A stretch of 64,000 bases of DNA from JBBDIK01 sp964640385 (lineage in GTDB: Bacteria; Actinomycetota; UBA4738; JBBDHU01), in NCBI GenBank assembly GCA_964640385.1, contig CAZXFL010000002.1, positions 1 to 64,000 on the forward strand, in the 5' to 3' direction. The notes under the pieces are model-generated. The model was given only the letters and a program-made list of their open reading frames with translations. It was not told where the DNA came from and did no database searches. Both the position numbers and the translations under genes were made by a program. How positions within the stretch are numbered: position 1 is the stretch's first letter; each line of letters opens with the position of its first letter. Below are positions 1 to 8,663 of the stretch, piece by piece.

Positions 1-32
1 CGGCCCGGGTTCGCGAGCGAATCCGAGAGCGC

Positions 33-1358
33 CTACTCCCGACCCTCATCCTTCTGGAGATGGTGATACGGAACGCGGAAGCCATCGCGGAGCAGCGGGA
101 CGATCCGTTTGCGTCCGCGGATCAGGATGAACGTTCCGAGCGCCAGGTACACGATCGAGACTGCGATCCGTTCCACACCGTGCATGGACTCGGGGACCAG
201 GGCGCCGAGGATGAACTGGCCCCAGAACAGGCCGAAAAGCATCCAGGCTTCCCTGACCGACAGCGACAGGCTGGAGAGCACCGCGATCGCGAAGAACGAT
301 TGCGCGGCGGTCAGCAGCAACTCCTCCCGCTGGCGTGCCTCGATGGGAAGTCCGTGCAGCCCGCCTGCCGAGATCGCGAACACGATCGGTAGCGTGCCTA
401 CCAGCAACGTCCACTGGTTCACCTTCGAGGACACCAGGGTGCCGAGCCCTGCGTTCGTGTTCAGGCGCCAGGCGTACAGGATCGCGACCAGCAACTCCGG
501 CGCTTCGGAGGCGAGCGGCGCGACCCACTGCACCAGTAGGAACTCGCTCACACCGAGTTCCTTGCCGGTGTGCACGAGGGCCTCCGCGAAGGCTTCCGCG
601 CACAGAAGGATCACCACCGCCGAGAACGCGAACATCCCGATCACGGTGATGCGCCGGTTCCGGACGCTGAACGTCCCGATCTCGCGGGCCGGCCCCACCA
701 GATGGGGTTCTTCGGCCGGTGCTTTCGACACCCGGATCGTGTACAAGACGAAGATCCCGACCAGGATCAGGGAGTCGAACAGGGTGATGGAGTCCTTGAA
801 CGGGAGCGTCAGCGAGTAGGCGGTCGCCGCCGCCAGGAACGCCACCTCGACCGAGTGCTGCCGATGGAGCCGGATGCCCTCGGGCCGGCGGATGCCCTTC
901 TTACGCCACCGGTACCACGCCACGAAGACGACCACCGACCAGCCGATGCCGATCAGCAGCCGGTTCGCGCCGGTCATGTTCGCCAGCGCCAGGGAGCAGG
1001 CCGATTCCCCCGTTGCCCCGGGTGCCTGGCAAGCCGATCCGTACATCTCGACCGCGTCGCCACCCTTCGATGCGAAGACGAAGTCGACCGCGTACTCAGG
1101 GAGCACCGCGATCAGGGCCAGGACCGCGATCGCAAGTCCGGCAGAGATGTCGAGCTGGGCGACTTCCGCCGCCCACGAGAGCAGGAACGCCGCTCCCACG
1201 ATCGCCATCCCGAACAGGAGCGCCGCGACCGGTGGTGCGACCTCCATCCCTGTGACCCGCAGGCCGACGGCGGGGATCGTGGCCGCGATGGCGAGCAGGA
1301 TGCCCAGGAACTGACGGAGGGGGTGGACGTCGCGGAGGTCTTCCCTGAGGGTCGTCAT
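33..1358 (-). CDS. Ca2+/cation antiporter (CaCA family) membrane protein
   Basis: A 441-residue multi-pass membrane protein of the sodium/calcium exchanger type, expected to exchange Na+ or H+ for Ca2+ at the cytoplasmic membrane. About ten hydrophobic segments are visible, with two acidic intramembrane motifs in the places expected of the two alpha-repeats: LPEYAVDF at residues 86-93 and ASEAPELL at 283-290. An extra loop after the first repeat carries two cysteines (around 110 and 121) that could form an external disulfide. The start is ATG; a TAGGCT -10 box lies 8 nt upstream, so the mRNA is probably leaderless. The ion specificity cannot be read from the sequence. Confidence 0.8.
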   Translation of the reverse strand: MTTLREDLRDVHPLRQFLGILLAIAATIPAVGLRVTGMEVAPPVAALLFGMAIVGAAFLLSWAAEVAQLDISAGLAIAVLALIAVLPEYAVDFVFASKGGDAVEMYGSACQAPGATGESACSLALANMTGANRLLIGIGWSVVVFVAWYRWRKKGIRRPEGIRLHRQHSVEVAFLAAATAYSLTLPFKDSITLFDSLILVGIFVLYTIRVSKAPAEEPHLVGPAREIGTFSVRNRRITVIGMFAFSAVVILLCAEAFAEALVHTGKELGVSEFLLVQWVAPLASEAPELLVAILYAWRLNTNAGLGTLVSSKVNQWTLLVGTLPIVFAISAGGLHGLPIEARQREELLLTAAQSFFAIAVLSSLSLSVREAWMLFGLFWGQFILGALVPESMHGVERIAVSIVYLALGTFILIRGRKRIVPLLRDGFRVPYHHLQKDEGRE

Positions 1359-1366
1359 GACCGGCT

Positions 1367-1372
1367 AGCCTA
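1367..1372 (-). promoter_or_regulatory. -10 box TAGGCT, CaCA antiporter gene
   Basis: TAGGCT ends 8 nt before the ATG at 1358. The expected transcription start falls at or one base before the start codon, so the message is predicted to be leaderless. No Shine-Dalgarno sequence is present. Confidence 0.5.
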
Positions 1373-1390
1373 CCGTCGTGGGGTCACCGG

Positions 1391-2305
1391 CTAGAGGACG
1401 CCGTCCCTCATCTTCTTGTACTGCTTCTTGGCGCCGGAGGTGATGAGGACGACGCTTTGGCCGTTCTTGTTCCCGATCGTCCCGGGGACGACCTGGTTGT
1501 TCACCTTGTTCGGCGGGATCTGCGTCGCGGTGAACGCCAGCTGGATCAGGTTGTCCATCGGAACGTCCGAATCGATGTTGCGCGACACGGCGCCGATCCA
1601 CCGGAAGATGAAGCCCGGATCCTGGTTGAAGTCCTTGCGGAACTGCGTGAGCATCGAGAGCAGGAAGACCCCCTGGTTCTCCGAGCGGCTGAAGTCGCCG
1701 TTCGGCACGTCGTATCGGGCGCGCGTGAAGGCGAGCGCTTCCTTGCCCGTCATGACGGTCTTGCCCTTCCTGAAGTGCGCCTTCGAGTGCGAGTCGCTGA
1801 TCGGGTACGGCACGTTCACCTGCACGCCGCCCAGCTCAGACACCATGGTCTTGAAGCCGGTGAACCCGGCTACCGCGTAGTAGTCCATCTTCAGTCCGGT
1901 CAGGTCCTCGATCGTCTGGATTGCGAGCTTCGCGCCGCCGTAGTGGTACGCCTCGTTGATCTTGCGCTGGCCCTGGCCTGGGATGTTCACGAGCGAGTCG
2001 CGCGGGAATCCGAGGATCCCGCCGGCGTTCTTCGATGGGTTCAGCGACACGATGTGCATCGAGTCCGTCAGGTGGCTCGGCTCGATACCCTTCCGGTAGT
2101 TGTCGCCCAATACCAGGATGAAGATGGGCTTGCTGCCGTCGAGCGCCGGGACGTGGTCGGCGTGGGCGAGGCCGATCTTCAGGAACGGCGTCGACGTCGC
2201 TGCTTGCGCGGACGGCGACGGAGCGGTACCGATGCCGGTCAGTCCGATGATGCCGGCGATGCCGATGACGAGCAGTGCGGTGGCGATCCGCCTCATCAAC
2301 ATCAC
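1391..2305 (-). CDS. LCP (LytR-CpsA-Psr) family protein
   Basis: A 304-residue exported LCP protein. The family transfers polyprenyl-phosphate-linked glycopolymers to peptidoglycan outside the membrane. An N-terminal signal/anchor (residues 5-35) precedes the LCP domain (about 55-235) with its conserved blocks: TDSMHIVSLNP, GFPRDS, GQRKINEAY and FTRARYDVPNGDFSR, which supply the Arg/Asp residues that bind the phosphate and metal. The GTG start overlaps the TGA stop of the upstream lipoprotein gene by four bases (GTGA), so the two are translationally coupled. ATG at 2302 is an alternative start. The C-terminal LytR_C domain of longer homologues is absent. Confidence 0.88.
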   Translation of the reverse strand: MMLMRRIATALLVIGIAGIIGLTGIGTAPSPSAQAATSTPFLKIGLAHADHVPALDGSKPIFILVLGDNYRKGIEPSHLTDSMHIVSLNPSKNAGGILGFPRDSLVNIPGQGQRKINEAYHYGGAKLAIQTIEDLTGLKMDYYAVAGFTGFKTMVSELGGVQVNVPYPISDSHSKAHFRKGKTVMTGKEALAFTRARYDVPNGDFSRSENQGVFLLSMLTQFRKDFNQDPGFIFRWIGAVSRNIDSDVPMDNLIQLAFTATQIPPNKVNNQVVPGTIGNKNGQSVVLITSGAKKQYKKMRDGVL

Positions 2306-3039
2306 GCAGCAGCCTCCTCGTCGATGGTCTTGTCCTTCTTGTCCTTCGGCGTTCCGCCGCCTTGCTTGGGCGCGGTTTCACCCTGAGAGGAGTCGCCCTC
2401 GGCGTCCTCGCGGTCGATGTCGAAGCCGTTGATGAACCACTCGCCCTCGACGTTGTTCAGGAAGTAGGTGCCCTTGCTGATGAAGGTCCTTTGGCCCCCG
2501 GCCGCCAGGGTCCCGAGCGCCCTGAATTCGACGAGCGCCGACGCGGAGAGGATCTTGCCCTTCTCGCCCGTGAGCACGCGCACGTTGAAGTGGCTGAAGC
2601 CAGGCTGGATGTCCGAGTACGTCGATCCGGCGTCCTTGCCCGCTGTCAGGACCTCCACGTTCGCCTTGGCGTCGGGCATCGCGTGTTGATCGAATAGTTC
2701 GAACGCCGACTCGTAGGTTCCGTCCTTCCAGTTCGCAGGGTCGAGGAATGCCGCCTTGTAGAAGAGGCTGAGTTGTTTCGCGAGGTGGTCGGCGACCTTC
2801 TGGTCCTCGGCGGTCGCTTTGACGGTCAGCGCTGCGCCCGGCTGGGTCGGCGTGTCGGTGACCTTGTCGAGGGTGAAGTCGAACTCCGGTGTCTCCTCGC
2901 TGACTTCAGGCGCGTTCCCACCGGGGTCGCCGCCGTCCCCGTTGCAGGCAGCTAGGACCAAGCCCATGACGAACACGAGGGCGATGACGGTGGTGGTGAT
3001 GGGGGAGAACCGCCGGACGGTTGTGATCGTTCTCGGCAA
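2302..3039 (-). CDS. Predicted lipoprotein of unknown function, coupled to LCP gene
   Basis: A 245-residue lipoprotein with a basic N-terminus, a hydrophobic stretch and the lipobox LAAC at about residue 32, followed by an acidic low-complexity linker (GDGGDPGG). The body (about 50-215) looks like a small extracytoplasmic alpha/beta domain. The tail is charged and rich in Lys/Asp. I do not recognise the family. I chose TTG 3039 because it follows TAGGCT (3050-3055) by 10 nt and gives a standard signal peptide; TTG 3078 would put 13 residues ahead of it. Four-base overlap with the LCP gene suggests it assists glycopolymer attachment (inference). Confidence 0.65.
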   Translation of the reverse strand: MPRTITTVRRFSPITTTVIALVFVMGLVLAACNGDGGDPGGNAPEVSEETPEFDFTLDKVTDTPTQPGAALTVKATAEDQKVADHLAKQLSLFYKAAFLDPANWKDGTYESAFELFDQHAMPDAKANVEVLTAGKDAGSTYSDIQPGFSHFNVRVLTGEKGKILSASALVEFRALGTLAAGGQRTFISKGTYFLNNVEGEWFINGFDIDREDAEGDSSQGETAPKQGGGTPKDKKDKTIDEEAAA

Positions 3040-3049
3040 AACGTCACCG

Positions 3050-3055
3050 AGCCTA
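3050..3055 (-). promoter_or_regulatory. -10 box TAGGCT, lipoprotein-LCP operon
   Basis: TAGGCT lies 10 nt before the proposed TTG start at 3039. About 60 bp away on the other strand is TAGACT (3116-3121), facing the antiporter gene, so this is a compact divergent promoter region. Confidence 0.4.
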
Positions 3056-3115
3056 GCCGGGGGCGCCCACTTCGGCAACCGAACCGGTGTGGCGTTCCCG
3101 TGGCGGCCCGTGGGC

Positions 3116-3121
3116 TAGACT
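3116..3121 (+). promoter_or_regulatory. -10 box TAGACT, CPA2 antiporter gene
   Basis: TAGACT is 52 nt before the ATG at 3174. Here the leader carries a strong ribosome binding site (AGGAGG, 3161-3166), unlike the leaderless genes nearby. No convincing -35 box is seen. Confidence 0.35.
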
Positions 3122-3173
3122 CGGGCCGCAATCTCAGGTGAGCCGGGAAGACTGGTCGGCAGGAGGTTCTCGC

Positions 3174-4406
3174 ATGACCGTCATCCTGCAGGTGTTCCTG
3201 GTCTTCGCGGCCGCAAAGCTGGCCGGCGAACTCTTCGCCCATCTTCGGCTCCCTGCGCTCGCCGGCGAGTTGCTCGCGGGCGCGCTCTTGGGGCCAGCGG
3301 TGCTGGGATGGATCCATCCTGGGGGCGCGCTCGATGTCCTCGCCCAGCTCGGGATCGTCTTCCTGCTCTTCCAGGTCGGGCTGGAGATCCGCCCTCGCGA
3401 CCTCGGGGTGGTGTTCTGGCCGGCCCTGCTGGCGAGTCTGGGTGGCATGGCGCTGACCGTCCTGGGCGTGTTCGCCTTCCTCGGCTTCCTGCAACTCGGC
3501 GATCTTCCTGCGCTCGCGAACGTCGTCGTGGCTCTCGCCCTCGCGGCCTCGAGTGCCGGCGTCGCGGTCCGGGTCTTCGCCGATCTCGGCATCGTCGGGT
3601 CGCGTGCCGCGAAGATCGTGCTGGGGGCGGCAGTCATCGACGATCTCGTCGTACTCGCCGTCGTTCCGGCGATCCTGGGGGCCGAGGAGCCCGGAGGCCT
3701 GCCGCCCTGGCTCATCCCGTTGCTCGGGGTGGGGTTCGTCGCGGCCGTCGCGGCCGCGGGGCCTTGGTTGGTTCGAAGGTACGCGGCGGCGACGCGGCGC
3801 GCCCGGACGCGTCGCGCCCCGTTCATCTTCTCCCTGGTCCTCTGCCTGGGGCTCGCCGCGCTCGCAGAGCAGGCGGGATTGGCCGCGTTGGTGGGCGCGT
3901 TCCTCGCCGGGATGGCGCTGTCGCAGGCACCGGACCGGGCGGATCTGGAGCGGCGGATGGAGCCGCTATTCGACCTGTTCGTCCCCTTCTTCTTCGTGCT
4001 CGCGGGCACGATGTTCGATCCGGCCTCGCTCGCCGGCGATCCCGAAGGGCTGATCTTCGTCGGGCTGTTGCTCGTCATCGTGGTGGGGGCGAAGGTCCTC
4101 GGGTGCGGCCTGGGCGCCGGCCGGCTTCCCCTCCGGGAACGTTTCGTGGTGGGCGCCGGGATGGTTCCCCGGGGCGAGGTCACCCTTGCCACCGTAGCTG
4201 CTGCCGTCGCTGCGGGGGTCCTCGACGCCACCGCGTTCTCCTGGGTCGTTGCCATCGTGTTCCTGACGACACTCAAGGCGCCCTTCCTCGTGCGGCTCGC
4301 GCTTCCGGGACGGCAGCGGTTCGGGCCGGCGCTGGACGGGCCACCGGAGGCTCCGGGGCTGGATGACGGGAGCGGAGAAGGGCCGTCTCCGGGCAAGGAC
4401 GGCTAG
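3174..4406 (+). CDS. CPA2-type cation:proton antiporter
   Basis: A 410-residue Na+(or K+)/H+ exchanger domain protein with about 12 membrane segments. The paired aspartates of the ion site are visible in VIDDL (Asp156-Asp157), preceded by the unwound-helix region ASSAGVAVRV and a FLLFQVGLEI block typical of KefB/NapA relatives. The DD pair is the signature of electrogenic members. No RCK domain is attached. ATG 3174 is preceded by AGGAGG at a 7-nt spacing; the reading frame is open further upstream but that part is not coding-like. The C-terminal 25 residues are polar and probably disordered. Confidence 0.85.
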   Translation: MTVILQVFLVFAAAKLAGELFAHLRLPALAGELLAGALLGPAVLGWIHPGGALDVLAQLGIVFLLFQVGLEIRPRDLGVVFWPALLASLGGMALTVLGVFAFLGFLQLGDLPALANVVVALALAASSAGVAVRVFADLGIVGSRAAKIVLGAAVIDDLVVLAVVPAILGAEEPGGLPPWLIPLLGVGFVAAVAAAGPWLVRRYAAATRRARTRRAPFIFSLVLCLGLAALAEQAGLAALVGAFLAGMALSQAPDRADLERRMEPLFDLFVPFFFVLAGTMFDPASLAGDPEGLIFVGLLLVIVVGAKVLGCGLGAGRLPLRERFVVGAGMVPRGEVTLATVAAAVAAGVLDATAFSWVVAIVFLTTLKAPFLVRLALPGRQRFGPALDGPPEAPGLDDGSGEGPSPGKDG

Positions 4407-4407
4407 G

Positions 4408-4413
4408 TATAAT
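4408..4413 (+). promoter_or_regulatory. -10 box TATAAT, hppA
   Basis: A consensus TATAAT two bases after the antiporter stop codon gives hppA its own promoter, with a leader of about 55 nt carrying AGGAGG at 4463-4468. Confidence 0.5.
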
Positions 4414-4475
4414 CCCCCGGCTCTCACGAAGGAGCACGTCCCCCCCGGTATCGCGAGTTCTCAGGAGGAATCCGG

Positions 4476-6776
4476 ATGTATCTGCTGGCGCAGGAAGGCG
4501 GCCCGATCAAGGCCGAATTCGGCTCGTTCGAAACGATGGTCCTGTGGGTGATCCTCGGGATCTCGATCGTCGCCTTGGTGTTCGCGTACTACCTGCGCCG
4601 AGAGGTGCTCGCCGAGCCCGAAGGCACCCCCAAGATGAAGGAGATCGCGACCGCGATCCAGGTCGGTGCCGCGGCTTACCTAAAGCGGCAGTTCTCGACG
4701 GTCGCCATCTTCCTCGGGGTCCTGGCGGTCGCACTGTTCTTCGTTCTGCCCGTCCCGGAGCAGTGCACGCCTGCGCTCATCGAGGCTGGCGAGATCTGCG
4801 GAGAGCACGGAGAGATGTTCATCCGGCTCGGCCGGTCTATCGCATTCGTGCTGGGGGCTGGGTTCTCGGCCCTCACCGGCTATGCGGGCATGTGGCTTGC
4901 GGTCCGGGCCAACGTCCGTACGGCCAATGCCGCGCGCGAGTCGGGGTTGCGCAAGGCTATGCGGATCGCGTTCCGCGCCGGCGGCGTAGCGGGGATGTTC
5001 ACGGTCGGACTGGGCCTCTTGGGCGCCACCGTCATCATCCTGATCTACGGTCGCGACGCGACCGCGGTACTGCTGGGCTTCGGCTTCGGCGGCGCGCTGC
5101 TCGCGATGTTCATGCGCGTCGGCGGCGGGATCTTCACCAAGGCCGCCGACGTCGGCGCCGACCTCGTCGGCAAGGTCGAGCAGGGCATCCCGGAAGATGA
5201 CCCGCGCAACGCGGCGGTGATCGCGGACAATGTCGGGGACAACGTCGGCGACTGCGCCGGGATGGCGGCCGACCTGTTCGAGTCCTACGAGGTCACTTTG
5301 GTCGCCTCGCTGATCCTCGGTGCTGCGGCGTACGCCGACAGCCGATACGGCGCGATCATCGGCGTGATGTTCCCGCTGTTCGTCCGCGCGGTCGGGGTCA
5401 TCACCTCCATCATCGGCATCATCGCGGTTGCTCCTCGCTCCGAGGAGGAGCACGGCATGAAGGCCATCAACCGGGGCTTTTTCATCTCGGCGATCATCTC
5501 GGCGGTTGTGATCTTCGGGATCTCGATCGTCTATATGCACTCCTGGAAGCCGGCCGCCGCCGTCGCCGTCGGTCTGATCCTGGCCAGCGTGATCCAGAAG
5601 ATGACGCAGTACTTCACCGACACGAAGTACAAGCCGGTGCAGGAGATCGCCGAGTCCACCACGACGGGTCCGGCGACGACGATCCTGTCCGGCTTCGGCA
5701 TCGGCTTGGAGTCCAGCGTGTGGGCGATCCTGGTGATCTGCGGCGCGATCATCAGCACGTTCCTGCTCGGCGATTCGATCGCCGAGAGCCTCTACTTCAT
5801 CTCACTCGCCGGGATGGGGATGCTCACGACCGTTGGCGTCATCGTGTCGATGGATACCTTCGGGCCGATCTCGGACAACGCACAAGGCATCGCCGAGATG
5901 TCCGGTGAGTTCGAGGGCAAGCCGGCGAAGATCCTCGAGAGCTTGGACGCGGTGGGCAACTCGACCAAGGCCATCACCAAGGGCATGGCCATCGCGACTG
6001 CCGTCATCGCCGCGACCTCGCTGTTCGGCTCGTTCGAGGAGGCGCTGCACGCGTCCGGTGTCGACTTCGAAGGCATCAACGTCGCCGACCCGAAGGTTCT
6101 GGTCGGCCTCCTGATCGGTGGGTCGATCACGTTCCTGTTCGCGGCGCTCGCGATCCGCGCTGTGGGCCGCGCAGCCATGCAGGTGGTCGTGGAGGTCCGT
6201 AAACAGTTCCACGAGCACCCCGGCATCATGACCTACGAAGAGAAGCCGGACTACGCGGCCGTCGTGGACATCTGCACCAGGACGTCCCTTCGCGAGCTGA
6301 TGACCCCCGGCCTACTCGCGGTCCTGTCGCCGCTGATCGTCGGGTTCTTCCTCGAAGGGGAGGCACTCGGAGCGTTCCTGGCCGGCGTGATCCTGACGGG
6401 TCAGCTGATGGCCGTCATGCTCTCCAACGCAGGCGGCGCGTGGGACAACGCGAAGAAGTTCGTCGAGGAAGGCAACTACGGCGGCAAGGGCTCCAAGTCG
6501 CACGAGGCGGCCGTTATCGGCGATACGGTCGGTGACCCGTTCAAGGACACCGCCGGTCCGGCGCTGAACCCGATGATCAAGGTCATCAATCTCGTGTCGC
6601 TGCTGTCGGTACCGCTGATCGTGGCGCTGATGGACAACCTGACGCTGCGGATCGCGCTCGGCGTGATCGGCGTGATCGTGCTCGGGGCGATGGTGTGGTA
6701 CTCGAAGTCGCGCACGATCGAGGTGCTGCCCGAGCCCGAGGCCGTTCCCGGAGCAGGGGTGGACGCCAGCGCATGA
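4476..6776 (+). CDS. hppA: K+-independent proton-translocating membrane pyrophosphatase
   Basis: A 766-residue membrane pyrophosphatase that couples PPi hydrolysis to H+ export. About 16 membrane segments are present. The substrate-binding aspartate motifs are intact: DNVGDNVGDCAG near residue 250 and GDTVGDPFKDTAGP near residue 680. The cation-selectivity motif reads GNSTKAITKG, with Lys498 and the Thr three residues later, which places it with the K+-independent H+-pumps rather than the Ala-type K+-dependent ones. The start is supported by AGGAGG 7 nt upstream. The stop overlaps the next gene as ATGA, so the OB-fold protein is co-translated. Pyrophosphate from biosynthesis would be its fuel. 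Confidence 0.95.
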   Translation: MYLLAQEGGPIKAEFGSFETMVLWVILGISIVALVFAYYLRREVLAEPEGTPKMKEIATAIQVGAAAYLKRQFSTVAIFLGVLAVALFFVLPVPEQCTPALIEAGEICGEHGEMFIRLGRSIAFVLGAGFSALTGYAGMWLAVRANVRTANAARESGLRKAMRIAFRAGGVAGMFTVGLGLLGATVIILIYGRDATAVLLGFGFGGALLAMFMRVGGGIFTKAADVGADLVGKVEQGIPEDDPRNAAVIADNVGDNVGDCAGMAADLFESYEVTLVASLILGAAAYADSRYGAIIGVMFPLFVRAVGVITSIIGIIAVAPRSEEEHGMKAINRGFFISAIISAVVIFGISIVYMHSWKPAAAVAVGLILASVIQKMTQYFTDTKYKPVQEIAESTTTGPATTILSGFGIGLESSVWAILVICGAIISTFLLGDSIAESLYFISLAGMGMLTTVGVIVSMDTFGPISDNAQGIAEMSGEFEGKPAKILESLDAVGNSTKAITKGMAIATAVIAATSLFGSFEEALHASGVDFEGINVADPKVLVGLLIGGSITFLFAALAIRAVGRAAMQVVVEVRKQFHEHPGIMTYEEKPDYAAVVDICTRTSLRELMTPGLLAVLSPLIVGFFLEGEALGAFLAGVILTGQLMAVMLSNAGGAWDNAKKFVEEGNYGGKGSKSHEAAVIGDTVGDPFKDTAGPALNPMIKVINLVSLLSVPLIVALMDNLTLRIALGVIGVIVLGAMVWYSKSRTIEVLPEPEAVPGAGVDASA

Positions 6777-7141
6777 GCATCGGGCGGTTCTTCAGTCGCT
6801 TGACCGAGAGCGACGAGGAACGCCTGGCCGCTGAGGTCCGGGAGTGGGCATCGAAGGTCGCCGACACCGAGCGCATCTCCGAGGTGCAGCTGCGCGAGAA
6901 GATCCGGGTGGCAGGCGTCGTGCGCCGCATAACGGTGTGGCCGCGTGAAGGTGATGAAGCCGAATACCTCGAGGCCCTCGTGTCAGACGGGACCGGCGAG
7001 GTCAACATCGAGTGGACCGGCCGGCGCTCGATCGAGGGGCTGTCGCTGGGAACCAGGGTCGTGCTGGAAGGCGTCCTCCGTCAGGACAAGACGCGCTCGA
7101 TGAACACGATGACCAACCCGAAGTTCGAGTTCGTCACCTGA
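6773..7141 (+). CDS. OB-fold nucleic-acid-binding domain protein
   Basis: A 122-residue protein with an OB-fold: a helical N-terminus (residues 1-45) and then five predicted strands (KIRVAGVVRRITVWP, EYLEALVSDGTGEVNIEWTG, GTRVVLEGVLRQD), the arrangement of the tRNA_anti/OB family. Such small actinobacterial OB proteins are of unknown role. The ATG overlaps the hppA stop (ATGA), so it is translationally coupled to the pump, a pairing I cannot explain. The open frame extends 26 codons upstream inside hppA, but the coupled start is the better choice. Confidence 0.7.
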   Translation: MSIGRFFSRLTESDEERLAAEVREWASKVADTERISEVQLREKIRVAGVVRRITVWPREGDEAEYLEALVSDGTGEVNIEWTGRRSIEGLSLGTRVVLEGVLRQDKTRSMNTMTNPKFEFVT

Positions 7142-7162
7142 GGGTCCCGCCGCCGGGTCCTC

Positions 7163-8641
7163 TTAGCGGGTGAAGTGGACGCCGTCGAGTTCGGGATTCG
7201 TCTCGGGGTAGTCGCTCCGGGCGTGCACGCCGCGGGTCTCTTCGCGTGACAGTGCTGCGCGGACCAGCAGATCGCCGGTCGTGATCATCGCCTCGTCGGC
7301 GGATGAGCCGCCGGACTCCCCCGCCAGTGTCTCGAGCTGCTCGAGCGCGAGCTGAGCGTTCTTCGCGTCGCGGATCGGACCGGCGCCCAGCGTGACGGCA
7401 GCGACGGTCTCGGCCCGGCGGGTGGCTCCGGCGCTCGCCGGCTCGGGCACATCCGCCCAGTCGGGATCGCTGGCCTGCGGCTTGTCGTCGTCGATCATCG
7501 CCTGCGCCGCGCGCGCGGCGAGCACCACGGACTCGCTGAGCGAGTTCCCCGCCATCCGGTTCGCGCCGTGCATCCCGGTCGCCGCGCACTCGCCCGCTGC
7601 GTATAGGTGGGGGATCGACGTGCGACCGTCCAGGTCGGTGCTCACGCCTCCGATCAAGTAGTGAGCGGCGGGCTCGACCGGGAGCGGCTGCGTCGCCGGG
7701 TCGAACCCGCGGGCGCGGCACGAGGAGACCACCGTCGGGAACTCCCGGTCGAGGAGCTCCGCACCGAGCGACGTCGCGTCCAGGAACGCTCCGCCCGACG
7801 CCACGATCGCCGCCGTCACCACATGGCGAGGTGCCAGTTCGGCGAGCGGATGTGCGTCCGGCATGAAACGGTGGCCGTCGCGGTCGACCAGCGTGGCGCC
7901 GGCTCCGCGGAGCGCCTCGGTCAGCAGCGGCCGGGGAGATTCCTCGACGGCCAGGGCAGTGGGATGGAACTGTACGAACTCCAGATCGGCCAGCCGCGCG
8001 CCCGCGAACGCGCCGAACGCGATGCCATCCCCGGTCGACGCCGGGTTGTTGGTCGTCGAGGCGAACAGGGCGCCGGCGCCGCCGGTCGCCAGCAGGGTAT
8101 GGGGCGCGCGGACCAGGGCCACCTCGCCGTCGACGAGGGTCCAGACGCCGGCGCAGTCGCCATCGGCGAGCGCGAAGCGGAGCACGGTGCCCTCCACGCG
8201 TTCGACACGCGGTCCGGCGGCTAGGCGCAGGGCCCGAACCATCTCGGCGCCGGTCGCATCCGTTCGGTGCACCGAGCGCGCTTCCGTCTGCGCGCCTTCG
8301 CGGGCCAGGTGCAGCGACCCGCCCGGGTTCCGGTCGAACGAGCAGCCGAGCGCGATCAGGTCCTCGACCCGCGCGGGGGCCTCGCGGCAGACGACCTCAG
8401 CGGCTCGCAGATCCACCAGCCGGTCGCCGGCCGCGATCGTGTCCTGCAGGTGCAGTTCCCATGAGTCGCCCGGTCCCACGGCAGCGGCCATGCCGCCCTG
8501 TGCGAGCGGGCTGGATCCCACGCCCACCGGCCCCTTGTCGATCACGGCGATGCGGGTGTCCTCCGGCAGGCGGCAGGCGGCGAAGAGTCCGGCGATGCCG
8601 GCGCCGACGATGCAGACATCCGCCTCGATCGTGCGGGACAT
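7163..8641 (-). CDS. nadB: L-aspartate oxidase
   Basis: A 492-residue FAD enzyme oxidising L-aspartate to iminoaspartate, the first step of de novo NAD synthesis. Seen in the sequence: the Rossmann FAD motif GAGIAGL (residues 13-19), the family block SSPLAQGGMAAAV, TGGAGALFASTTNNPASTGDG in the FAD domain, the capping domain with RFMPDAHP, and the C-terminal FAD contact GANRMAGNSLSE. The C-terminal helical domain is short. nadA and nadC are not next to it. The ATG is preceded by TAGGCT with a 6-nt gap, so the message is probably leaderless. It follows the trkA pair on the same strand but has its own promoter. Confidence 0.92.
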   Translation of the reverse strand: MSRTIEADVCIVGAGIAGLFAACRLPEDTRIAVIDKGPVGVGSSPLAQGGMAAAVGPGDSWELHLQDTIAAGDRLVDLRAAEVVCREAPARVEDLIALGCSFDRNPGGSLHLAREGAQTEARSVHRTDATGAEMVRALRLAAGPRVERVEGTVLRFALADGDCAGVWTLVDGEVALVRAPHTLLATGGAGALFASTTNNPASTGDGIAFGAFAGARLADLEFVQFHPTALAVEESPRPLLTEALRGAGATLVDRDGHRFMPDAHPLAELAPRHVVTAAIVASGGAFLDATSLGAELLDREFPTVVSSCRARGFDPATQPLPVEPAAHYLIGGVSTDLDGRTSIPHLYAAGECAATGMHGANRMAGNSLSESVVLAARAAQAMIDDDKPQASDPDWADVPEPASAGATRRAETVAAVTLGAGPIRDAKNAQLALEQLETLAGESGGSSADEAMITTGDLLVRAALSREETRGVHARSDYPETNPELDGVHFTR

Positions 8642-8647
8642 GGAGCG

Positions 8648-8653
8648 AGCCTA
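8648..8653 (-). promoter_or_regulatory. -10 box TAGGCT, nadB
   Basis: TAGGCT is separated from the nadB ATG by exactly 6 nt, the spacing expected if transcription begins on the A of ATG. Confidence 0.55.
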
Positions 8654-8663
8654 TACGGGGCGG

